Below, in pieces: positions 1 through 6,931 of a stretch of 64,000 bases of DNA. The DNA comes from Pseudomonas urmiensis (GTDB taxonomy: Bacteria; Pseudomonadota; Gammaproteobacteria; Pseudomonadales; Pseudomonadaceae). The number at the start of each line of letters is the position of its first letter. The first letter of the stretch is position 1. The stretch covers positions 4,655,001-4,719,000 of the forward strand of contig NZ_JABWRE020000001.1 in the NCBI RefSeq assembly GCF_014268815.2. The letters are read 5' to 3'. Below the pieces are notes generated by a model. That model saw only the letters and a list, made by a program, of their open reading frames with translations. It ran no database searches and was not told where the DNA came from. Both the position numbers and the translations under genes were made by a program.

Positions 1-1440
1 GGTGGCGGCGTACAGGCCTTGCAGGCGGGTGGTGGTCTTGCTGTGGCGGCCGGTCCTGGAGGCGAGCATGGCGTAGTCGCTGTCCACGCCATTGTGCCAA
101 TCGCTCAGCGGCAAGCCATTATTGGCGCGGAACTGACAGCCTAAGGCCGGGGCACTGACGCGATCATCGCTGAGCATGGTGCAGGTGTATTCCGGCGACC
201 AGGCGACGGTGCGGCTGTCGTTGTAGCCGACCATCGCCTGATGGGTGCGGCCGAACAGCTGGAACGGGCCAGACAGATCGATCTGCGCCGACTGCTGGGT
301 GGTGTCGCTGGAGCTGTGCAGGCCATTGAGCACAGCGCCGCTGCCGTCCTGCTCCCAATAGCCGCCATAGCTGCCCCGGCCCGCCGAATTGACCTTGGCC
401 AAGCCGCGGTGGTTGAGCGCCTCGGTTTCACTCTGGGCGACTTTCAGGTCCAGGCTCCAGTCGTTGTCGAAGCTGTGCGCCAGCGAGCCGAAGGTGGTGC
501 GGGTGGTGTATTCGCCAAAGCTCCAGCTGGGGACCACGTTGGTGCTGCGCGGCAGGTCGGTCTTGCTGCCGTCGCGGTACCAGATGGGGATGTTGGCCCC
601 CCAGCCGCCGCCGACCACTTTGTTGTACTCGTACTGGTAACCCGCTCCAAGGGTGGTGGCGTCATCCAGGTCGAACTCGAAGTTGGCCAAGGCGGCGCGG
701 GAGCGCTCGGACTGGTTGTCGCGGAACGAGTTGGCATCCTGCTGGGTCATCACGAAGCGCGACCGCAAGCGGCCATCTTCGGACAACGGCAGGTTCAAGT
801 CGGCGCCCTGGCGGCGTTTGTCCCAACTGCCGTAGGTGGCATAAGCACTGCCGCCGAAGGTTCTGCTCGGCGCTTTGCGGATCAGGTTGACCGTTGCCGA
901 AGGATCACCGGTACCACCCAGCAAGCCATTGGCGCCACGGACGATATCGATGCGCTCGTACAGGTCCATGTTCAGCGCATTGCCGCCGCCGCTGAAGTCA
1001 GAGCCACCGAGAAACTGCAGGCCATCCACCTTCCAGTTGGAAATCGAGTAACCGCGTGCGCGAAAATCGGTACGCCCGCCCACTTCCATCTTGCTCGCAG
1101 TCACCCCAGGGGTGGTGTCGAGCGCCTGCTCGATGGTGTGGATATCGCGGTCATCCATCTGTTGCCGAGTAATGCTGGTGACTGACTGCGGGGTCTGGCG
1201 CGGGGTAAGCTTCAGGCCCGTTGAGCTGCGCGTGCTCTCGACGGTATAGCCAAGCTGACCCGCTTGATCGGCCGGCAGCAGGGCGCTGTCTTCGATCTGC
1301 GTGGCATCCAGTTCCAAGGGCTGGTTGTCGGCGGCCAGGGTCTGGGCGCTGAAGGCCGCAGCGATGCACAGGGCAAGCGGAGTAAGGCGGCTAGTACCGC
1401 GTACTGAAGGTGACATGGGGTGGCTGATGCTCTGAGTCAT
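1..1440 (-). CDS. TonB-dependent siderophore receptor, N-terminal part (cut by window edge)
   Basis: The reading frame is open from an ATG at 1440 down to base 1, so 480 codons of the N-terminus are present and the rest of the barrel lies outside the window. A signal peptide (hydrophobic run ending near QTLAADN) is followed within about 50 residues by the plug domain (TPRQTPQSVTSITRQQM, then QALDTTPGV and YERIDIVRGANGLL). The plug and GDPSATVNLIRK block are typical of ferric-siderophore receptors of the FpvA/FhuE type. No STN signalling domain lies between signal peptide and plug, so this receptor does not look like a sigma/anti-sigma transducer. An alternative ATG is at 1416. It is divergent from a two-component system at 1579, which may regulate it (inference). 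The ligand cannot be told from sequence. Confidence 0.9.
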   Translation of the reverse strand, partial: MTQSISHPMSPSVRGTSRLTPLALCIAAAFSAQTLAADNQPLELDATQIEDSALLPADQAGQLGYTVESTRSSTGLKLTPRQTPQSVTSITRQQMDDRDIHTIEQALDTTPGVTASKMEVGGRTDFRARGYSISNWKVDGLQFLGGSDFSGGGNALNMDLYERIDIVRGANGLLGGTGDPSATVNLIRKAPSRTFGGSAYATYGSWDKRRQGADLNLPLSEDGRLRSRFVMTQQDANSFRDNQSERSRAALANFEFDLDDATTLGAGYQYEYNKVVGGGWGANIPIWYRDGSKTDLPRSTNVVPSWSFGEYTTRTTFGSLAHSFDNDWSLDLKVAQSETEALNHRGLAKVNSAGRGSYGGYWEQDGSGAVLNGLHSSSDTTQQSAQIDLSGPFQLFGRTHQAMVGYNDSRTVAWSPEYTCTMLSDDRVSAPALGCQFRANNGLPLSDWHNGVDSDYAMLASRTGRHSKTTTRLQGLYAAT

Positions 1441-1578
1441 TGGGAAAGCTTCGTATTCGCAGATGATTTTTTGATACGATTCTAGGCATGCGCCCTCTGC
1501 GCACCATGGCCGGCATGTACGGGCATGTAATCGAACGTAACGAGCACTGCTGGCGCTCCCCGAACAGGTACTTGGCCC

Positions 1579-2286
1579 ATGAGCACCACCCTGCTGGTTG
1601 TCGATGATGACGACGAAATCCGCGAACTTCTCTGCGACTACTTAAGCGATGCTGGCTATGCGGTACTGGCCGCCGCCGATGGCGAGCAGATGCGCCAACA
1701 GTTGGCGCGGCACAAGGTCGATCTGGTGGTACTGGACGTGATGCTGCCTGGCGAAGACGGTCTGAGCCTGTGCCGCCAGTTGCAGGCCCAGCCGGGCCTG
1801 GCAGTGATTATGCTGTCGGCCAAGGGCAGTACCTTTGATCGCATCATCGGCCTGGAAGTGGGCGCCGATGATTACCTGGCCAAACCTTTCGAGCCACGCG
1901 AACTGATCGCCCGGATCAAGGCCGTGCTGCGTCGCCCGCAGCGCCTCGAACAGGCCGTAGAGGCACTCGCCCAGGACGAGCAAAGCTTTGCTGGCTACCG
2001 CCTGGACCACATCAAGCGCCTGCTGACTTGCCCCGATGGCCAGGCGCTGTCCCTGCCCCGCTCCGATTACCGGGTGCTGCGCGAACTGCTCGATGCCAAC
2101 AACCGGGTGGTCTCGCGCGATCTGCTGACGCGCAGTGCATTTGGCCGCGACCACCTGCCTGACGACCGCTCGGTGGACATGTGCATCAGCCGCCTGCGCC
2201 AGCAGCTGCGGCGCAGCCCGGATGGCGCGGTGCAGATTCTCACCATTCGCAACGAAGGCTATCTGCTCACCGGCGCCCAGCGCTGA
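1579..2286 (+). CDS. OmpR-family response regulator
   Basis: 235 residues. The receiver domain (about 1-120) has the acidic pair VVDDDDE, the phospho-acceptor Asp53 in VLDVMLPGEDG, the conserved Thr/Ser position in MLSAKG and the Lys in YLAKPFEPRELIARI. The C-terminal winged helix (about 135-230) carries the VVSRDLL and DRSVDMCISRLRQQL elements of the Trans_reg_C family. It binds DNA as a phosphorylation-controlled dimer. The histidine kinase gene begins one base after its stop, so the two are co-transcribed and form a cognate pair. The divergent siderophore receptor at 1440 is the obvious candidate target, as in the PfeRS and PirRS arrangement, but no operator was identified. Confidence 0.93.
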   Translation: MSTTLLVVDDDDEIRELLCDYLSDAGYAVLAAADGEQMRQQLARHKVDLVVLDVMLPGEDGLSLCRQLQAQPGLAVIMLSAKGSTFDRIIGLEVGADDYLAKPFEPRELIARIKAVLRRPQRLEQAVEALAQDEQSFAGYRLDHIKRLLTCPDGQALSLPRSDYRVLRELLDANNRVVSRDLLTRSAFGRDHLPDDRSVDMCISRLRQQLRRSPDGAVQILTIRNEGYLLTGAQR

Positions 2287-2287
2287 C

Positions 2288-3679
2288 ATGCGCCTGCCGA
2301 TCCCACTGCGCCGCCTGTGGCCGAAGACCCTGTTCGGCCAGTTGCTGCTGATCATGGTCAGCGGCACTCTGGTGATCCAGCTGATGTCCAGCAGCATCTG
2401 GTTCGACGTGCGCTTCGCCCAGGTCATGGAAGCGCCGGTACGCCTGATCGCGGCCCGCAGTGCGCCACTGATCGCCCAGGCCGACTGCCATGCTGGCAGC
2501 CTGCAGTTGCCCAATCACTACCAGGTACGCTGCGCCGAGTCCGAGCCTGTCGCGCGCACAGACGAGCGCCGCGGCCGACACCGGGTCGAGTTGCTGCTAG
2601 ATCAAGCCCTGGCATACGAACTGGGCCGCGACGCACACGCGCGCCTGCTCAAGGTGCAACTGACCGATGAGCTCGGCCAGCCGATCGTCTGGCGCAGTCT
2701 GTTTGGCCTACGCACCGCCCAGGCGCATATCCAGTTCGCCGTGCCCCTGGCCGACGGCCACTGGCTGACCATCGACGGCGAGGAACTGCAGGGCTGGAGT
2801 GGCGAGTCGGCCTGGGTGCTGATCAGCGACTACTTGCTGAGGGTGTACGCCTTGCGCATCGTCGCGGTACTGCTGGTATGCCTGATTGCCGTGCGCCTGT
2901 GCCTGCGCCCGCTACGCCGCCTAGCCGATGCCGCGCGGGGCTTGGGTAGCAATCTGGAACAGGCGCCGTTGCCGCTGGACGGCCCAGAGGAAGTACGCCA
3001 AGCAGCCCAGGCCTTCAACGCCATGCAGCAGCGCTTGATTGCCATGGTCAACGACAAAGCCTACTTCCTCGCAGCGGTGTCGCACGACCTGCGTACGCCG
3101 CTGACGCGCATGCGCCTGCGCCTGGAACGGCTTGAGCCGGGCGAACATAAAGAGCGACTGCGCCAGAACATCGTGCAGATGGACGAGATGATCGGCCAGG
3201 TCCTGGATTACCTGCGTGCCGGCGAGCAGCAGAACCTGCAGCAGGTGGACATGGACCGGTTGCTGGCTCGCCTGTGCGCAGACCTCGCAAGCGCTGAAGA
3301 GCCGCTGCCGGTGCATGGCCAGGCGGGGATGATCGAGGTCGACGCGCTGATGCTGCAACGCTGTTTGCAGAATCTTCTGGTGAATGCGCTGCGTTATGCC
3401 AAAGAGGTTTCGGTCACGCTGCAGCCGACTGCAGACCAGGTTGCCATCCATATCGATGACCACGGCCCAGGTATTGCCGCTGCGCAGTTGAGCACCATCA
3501 CCGAGCCGTTCGTACGTGGCGAGAACTCACGCAACCAAGCCTCGGGAGGTTACGGATTGGGGCTGAGTATCGCTCAGCGAATCGCAGCCAGCCATGGCGG
3601 TGATTTGATCGTAACCAATCGCCCCGAGGGTGGCTTGCGAGTCAGCGTGCTACTGCCCAGATCTCGAGCCACGCCGTAG
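2288..3679 (+). CDS. Membrane sensor histidine kinase, EnvZ-type
   Basis: 463 residues from the ATG at 2288. The start is chosen because it follows the regulator stop by one base and gives a proper membrane N-terminus; upstream codons in frame would lie inside the regulator gene. TM1 is about 16-36, a periplasmic sensor loop follows to about 180, TM2 is about 186-206, then HAMP (LRPLRRLADAARGL). The HisKA box is AAVSHDLRTPLTRM with His266. The HATPase domain shows the N box (NLLVNALRYA), G1 (DDHGPGI) and G2 (GYGLGLSIAQRI). The stop at 3679 is 14 bases from the convergent hicB stop. The signal is unknown. Confidence 0.93.
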   Translation: MRLPIPLRRLWPKTLFGQLLLIMVSGTLVIQLMSSSIWFDVRFAQVMEAPVRLIAARSAPLIAQADCHAGSLQLPNHYQVRCAESEPVARTDERRGRHRVELLLDQALAYELGRDAHARLLKVQLTDELGQPIVWRSLFGLRTAQAHIQFAVPLADGHWLTIDGEELQGWSGESAWVLISDYLLRVYALRIVAVLLVCLIAVRLCLRPLRRLADAARGLGSNLEQAPLPLDGPEEVRQAAQAFNAMQQRLIAMVNDKAYFLAAVSHDLRTPLTRMRLRLERLEPGEHKERLRQNIVQMDEMIGQVLDYLRAGEQQNLQQVDMDRLLARLCADLASAEEPLPVHGQAGMIEVDALMLQRCLQNLLVNALRYAKEVSVTLQPTADQVAIHIDDHGPGIAAAQLSTITEPFVRGENSRNQASGGYGLGLSIAQRIAASHGGDLIVTNRPEGGLRVSVLLPRSRATP

Positions 3680-3693
3680 AAGTGTGATGACGC

Positions 3694-4101
3694 TCAGTTA
3701 CCCTGAAGCACTTTCAGCGCGGCCTCGGCTAGAAACCCAGAGCGGCTTTTCTGCTCAGGATGATTCTTCACATAAGCGTCGATTCGGTTGAGCAAATAGG
3801 CCGGTAATGTGATGTTCAGTTTTTCTGCCTTGCCTAGGTAGCGAGTGATGTCGATATCGATCAGTGCCCAGGTGCAGCCGGCATAGGCCGGATCAGCGGC
3901 GTGCACCGTCACTTTGCGGGCTTTGGGGATCTCCTGTTGGTCCTGGGCAAGCAGCTCCAAGTGGCCTTCGATGGCCTCACGAGCCATGGCCATGGCGTCG
4001 TCCAAATCCTCGCCTGCCGAGTAACAGCCAGGAATATCCGGGACTTCCACGCCCCAGGCATGGGCGTCGTCACCGGGAAAAATCGCGATAGGGAACAGCA
4101 T
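3694..4101 (-). CDS. hicB: HicB-type antitoxin
   Basis: 135 residues from the ATG at 4101. The N-terminal half is the partial RNase-H-like HicB fold (VEVPDIPGCYSAGEDLDDAMAMAREAIEGHLE). The C-terminal part (LNITLPAYLLNRIDAYV, then RSGFLAEAALKVL) is a ribbon-helix-helix DNA-binding domain, so this antitoxin is expected to repress its own promoter. It lies 16 bases downstream of hicA, the normal order for the family. It neutralises HicA by direct binding (family knowledge). Confidence 0.92.
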   Translation of the reverse strand: MLFPIAIFPGDDAHAWGVEVPDIPGCYSAGEDLDDAMAMAREAIEGHLELLAQDQQEIPKARKVTVHAADPAYAGCTWALIDIDITRYLGKAEKLNITLPAYLLNRIDAYVKNHPEQKSRSGFLAEAALKVLQGN

Positions 4102-4117
4102 CGGGTGCTCTCCATGG

Positions 4118-4309
4118 TCAGCTGGCATAGCCGATCCGCGCCTGCCGCAGAATGCTGGCTGCCGTCTTTGGCAGCAGATCTTTCTTTGGATGGGGGATGG
4201 TGACCAGCCCGGTCTTGTGTGGATGCTTGAAATGGTGGTGGCTGCCACGCGTGCGCACCAGATACCAGCCATCTGCTTGGATGACGCAAATCAGTTCGCG
4301 GCTGTTCAT
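4118..4309 (-). CDS. hicA: HicA-type toxin (mRNA interferase)
   Basis: 63 residues from the ATG at 4309, preceded by AAGGAAGG as ribosome binding site. The double-stranded-RNA-binding-like fold is recognisable from MNSRELICVIQADGW, the catalytic His in GSHHHFKHP (His24) and the basic C-terminus HPKKDLLPKTAASILRQA. HicA cleaves mRNA and stalls growth when HicB is lost. The catalytic His is intact, so the toxin is probably active. Confidence 0.92.
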   Translation of the reverse strand: MNSRELICVIQADGWYLVRTRGSHHHFKHPHKTGLVTIPHPKKDLLPKTAASILRQARIGYAS

Positions 4310-4336
4310 GAACCTTCCTTGGCTGCCGCAGTGGTT

Positions 4337-4389
4337 ATTATACCCACCGATACGCAACTATCAACACCATACCCACCGCTTGGCGGTGG
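4337..4389 (-). promoter_or_regulatory. hicAB promoter with repeated operator-like words
   Basis: On the minus strand there is TTGATA (4359-4364), a 16-base spacer and a perfect TATAAT (4337-4342), 28 bases upstream of the hicA start. The word ATACCCACCG occurs twice in direct orientation (4340-4349 and 4369-4378), 29 bases apart and bracketing the promoter. The second copy runs into a palindrome CCACCGC-TTG-GCGGTGG (4373-4389). These are good candidates for HicB operator sites; that assignment is inference. Confidence 0.7.
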
Positions 4390-4472
4390 ATTGCTCACAA
4401 GCAAGTATGGTGAAGGCGGAAATGAGAGCCGAAAACAAGTGATGCGGGATCTTGCCGAGTACAGGTCGCAGC

Positions 4473-4886
4473 TCAGCGCTGGCGCCGTAACTCCACCAAC
4501 CGCCGACGCATTTCGCGATGCCGCTCGCTATTGAACACCCATGCCGCCAACAACGGCAGCGCCAGCAGAATCGCCAATAGCACCGCATTCAAACCGCTTC
4601 CCAACAGACTCAATGCCATCAGCAACGCCACGAACGGGACGGGTAAAACAACCCACATGGCCCACTTGAGGCCGCGGATCATCGCGAAGTGCCCAGCGCA
4701 GAGCAACAGCGCTAGCGTTGCCGTGCCCATCAGGGTGTACAACGGATTATCCGGATGATTGCGCCAGTGACTATCGATCCACATAGCCAGTGACAAAGCC
4801 CCCGACATCACACAGGTGAAAAAGCCCAACAAAAACGTTGGGAAGTAACACCGCATGAAAGCCTGGAACTCGCCAAACTTCATCAT
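4473..4886 (-). CDS. Small polytopic membrane protein, candidate immunity protein
   Basis: 137 residues from the ATG at 4886, whose A is shared with the stop of the preceding gene (TGATG overlap); a GTG at 4889 and an ATG at 4883 are also possible. There are about four hydrophobic helices (near residues 14-34, 50-68, 73-92 and 98-116) and a very basic C-terminus (RHREMRRRLVELRRQR), suggesting an inner-membrane protein with a cytoplasmic tail. I do not recognise a named family. The tight coupling to a hydrophobic-core protein at the end of a T6SS operon fits a membrane immunity protein against a pore-forming effector, but that is inference. Confidence 0.7.
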   Translation of the reverse strand: MMKFGEFQAFMRCYFPTFLLGFFTCVMSGALSLAMWIDSHWRNHPDNPLYTLMGTATLALLLCAGHFAMIRGLKWAMWVVLPVPFVALLMALSLLGSGLNAVLLAILLALPLLAAWVFNSERHREMRRRLVELRRQR

Positions 4887-5788
4887 CACTCGAACTCCTC
4901 ATAGAGGCCCACGGCGATGCTTTGCACCGTGGCACTGCCGGCTAGACCAAAAGTGGCACCAAGAGAGTCGCGCAACAGCGTCTGGGTGGCATGGTTGATC
5001 TGCGTGGGCGTGTAGCGCTTGGTCATCGTGCCTGCAGCCTGCTGTAACTTGAGCTGCTTGGGCGTGAGACTGGGATGCTTGATCGAAAGCAGCTCATCGG
5101 TGAGCGCCTTGCGCTGCTGCCGGCTGAGTGATCGGGTCAGTTCAAGCCAGCTGCGCCCGGTCGAGGCCTTGTGCACCTGAAGGTATTTGAGCGTGGTCAG
5201 CCCCGAAGCCCCGACGCCCAGCAGCGACGCGCCATCGAGCACCTTGGAAGCCGCCTGGTACCACTGGTTTTCATCCAGTGCATCGTTGGCGGCCGGATTG
5301 GTCACTTCGCGCACCGTACGGATAACCCCAATGGCGCACTGGGCAGTGCTGGCTGCAGCTGCTGTACCGCCGACATAGGTCAGCACCAGGCTGGTACCTG
5401 CAGTGAACGGCGCGGCGATGGTACCGCTGAAAACCACCCACCAGCCGATGAATGCACCGGCGCAGGAAAGCGAGGTGTTGATCGCTTCCTTGACCACTCG
5501 CGACTCACGCGGATTGTTTTGCAACTGCTCGGTGTACTGCGCGGGGGTCTGGTATTTGTTGATTTCCCGCAGAATCACGCGCTTGGGCCTGATGCTGCAG
5601 ATCGGCTGGAACTCACGCAGGGTAATGACATTGAAGTCAGCGTCAATGTACACAACCCCTGCCCCAACGATGCGGGGGTCGGCATCGATCGCGGCGAACA
5701 TTTTCGGCAAGTTGATTCGTGCCTGGATTCGCTGACGCGCGAGAAACTGCGAGGTATTACCCAATGGGTTTGCCAAAAGGTCTGTCAC
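4886..5788 (-). CDS. Unknown protein with glycine/alanine-rich hydrophobic core, candidate T6SS pore-forming effector
   Basis: 300 residues. The N-terminal third is soluble (LARQRIQARINLPKMFAAI, then GAGVVYIDADFNVITLREF). Residues about 105-160 form two hydrophobic segments rich in Gly, Ala and Thr (GAFIGWWVVFSGTIAAPF, then LVLTYVGGTAAAASTAQC), resembling a glycine-zipper hairpin. The C-terminal third is helical and polar and ends in a second small-residue stretch (GATFGLAGSATVQSIAVG). There is no signal peptide. Similar proteins in pseudomonads have sometimes been labelled NAD synthetase, but no NAD-synthetase motif is visible here. It follows tagQ in the same direction after a REP element and overlaps the next membrane gene. 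Function is not established. Confidence 0.65.
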   Translation of the reverse strand: MTDLLANPLGNTSQFLARQRIQARINLPKMFAAIDADPRIVGAGVVYIDADFNVITLREFQPICSIRPKRVILREINKYQTPAQYTEQLQNNPRESRVVKEAINTSLSCAGAFIGWWVVFSGTIAAPFTAGTSLVLTYVGGTAAAASTAQCAIGVIRTVREVTNPAANDALDENQWYQAASKVLDGASLLGVGASGLTTLKYLQVHKASTGRSWLELTRSLSRQQRKALTDELLSIKHPSLTPKQLKLQQAAGTMTKRYTPTQINHATQTLLRDSLGATFGLAGSATVQSIAVGLYEEFE

Positions 5789-5828
5789 GAGTGCTGTCCT
5801 TGCAGAAGTAGGCGGGCGTGCCTCATAG

Positions 5829-5899
5829 GGAGGCGGGCTTGCCCCGCGATGAGTCCGCGTCGTGACGGACTCGATCGCGGGCCAAGCCCGCTCCCACGA
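5829..5899. repeat. Inverted REP pair (REPIN-like)
   Basis: A left REP (about 5830-5850, GAGGCGGGCTTGCCCCGCGA) and an inverted right REP (about 5873-5898, ATCGCGGGCCAAGCCCGCTC) flank a smaller inverted repeat GAGTCCG/CGGACTC. The whole can fold into a long hairpin. It lies between tagQ and the candidate effector gene and could attenuate transcription leaving the T6SS operon. Confidence 0.85.
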
Positions 5900-5927
5900 G
5901 GTACTTAACTGCCTTGAAGATCAGGCA

Positions 5928-6854
5928 TCAAACGTTCGGGCAAGGCACCGGCGCCCAGTCACCCATGTCTGGGTTGCGGCACATACCGTTGACCTGATCC
6001 TGGCCAGCCTTGGCCACTTGCTGGGCCTCGGTTTTCTTGCTGGTGGCGTTCTGCAGGGTCTTCTCGGTAGCGACGGCTTCTTTCGGCACGTCAGGCAGCT
6101 TGGTCTTCTTCACCGCCTTGGCCTTCTTGCCGGTGGTCGCGGCTTTCGGCGATTCGGCCGCTGCCACCACGGTCACATCGGCGCGCTGTACACCCACCTG
6201 CTTGAGGTCCTGCTCGTAGGCTTGGGTGTAGTTGTTGAGGTTCTCACCCAGGCGACCGCTGACAGCGCTGATCAGGTTGTTCGACTCTTGCAGGCCAGCG
6301 ACGATCTCGGCCAGGCGCTTGCGCCCTTCGGTGTCATTGATGCGGTTGGCCTTGCGCCCATCCATGAGGTTGGCGAACTCGCGCTGGTAGCAGCTCTGCG
6401 AAGCCTTGGCGTAAGTGGTGGTACGGTCCATGTCGGCCGCGCTCTTGTCGATGTCGGTAGCGTACGAGGCGATGCGCTGCTTATCGTCGCTGATCTGTTT
6501 CTGACGCTCGGTGTAGTAGCCCGCCGCGCCACCGACCAGGGCACCGCCTGCGGCACCAATCGCGGCATTGCGGCCGCGCTTGTCACCGTCGACCAGGGCG
6601 CCGGTCAGCGCGCCGCCGACCGCGCCGAGCAGGGCACCGGTGGCGACCGACTTGGTCATGTCGGAGTCGGTGGAGCGCAGGTGCTGCACAGGCTCGTAGC
6701 AGCTTGGGTAGTACTCGACCTTGGTGCTGGCACCGACCTTGGAGACCGGCGAGCCAGCACAGCCGGCCAACAGTACGGTGCTGAAGCCTGCGGCCAGGAG
6801 CAGTGCGGTACGGGCCTGGGTGGCATTGATCAGAGCGTTACGGGTGAAAAGCAT
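5928..6854 (-). CDS. tagQ: TagQ-like outer-membrane lipoprotein of the T6SS signalling cascade
   Basis: 308 residues. A signal peptide ends in the lipobox LLAGC, with Ala at +2 after the Cys, compatible with outer-membrane sorting. Two glycine-zipper segments follow (GALLGAVGGALTGALVDG and GAAGGALVGGAAGYY), then a helical region and a Lys/Ala-rich linker (GKKAKAVKKTKLP). Length and place, last gene after tagR in a tagQRST-ppkA-pppA block, match TagQ of the P. aeruginosa H1-T6SS, which anchors TagR at the outer membrane. Sequence identity to that TagQ was not computed; the assignment rests on lipobox, length and synteny. Confidence 0.85.
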   Translation of the reverse strand: MLFTRNALINATQARTALLLAAGFSTVLLAGCAGSPVSKVGASTKVEYYPSCYEPVQHLRSTDSDMTKSVATGALLGAVGGALTGALVDGDKRGRNAAIGAAGGALVGGAAGYYTERQKQISDDKQRIASYATDIDKSAADMDRTTTYAKASQSCYQREFANLMDGRKANRINDTEGRKRLAEIVAGLQESNNLISAVSGRLGENLNNYTQAYEQDLKQVGVQRADVTVVAAAESPKAATTGKKAKAVKKTKLPDVPKEAVATEKTLQNATSKKTEAQQVAKAGQDQVNGMCRNPDMGDWAPVPCPNV

Positions 6855-6931
6855 GGTCAGGTTCTCGCTTGGGTTGTACAGGTCCGGGTGGCGTCATGCC
6901 GCCCGGGATGGCTTGCTTGCATTGCAGTCGT

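Noticed and set aside
241..1185. Plus-strand frame opposite the first TonB-dependent receptor
   Set aside because: The minus-strand reading gives a clear signal peptide, plug and barrel; the plus-strand reading is composition-driven.
4886..5788. NAD synthetase
   Set aside because: Similar proteins have sometimes carried this label, but the protein lacks the ATP-pyrophosphatase SGGxDS loop and has a hydrophobic core incompatible with that enzyme.
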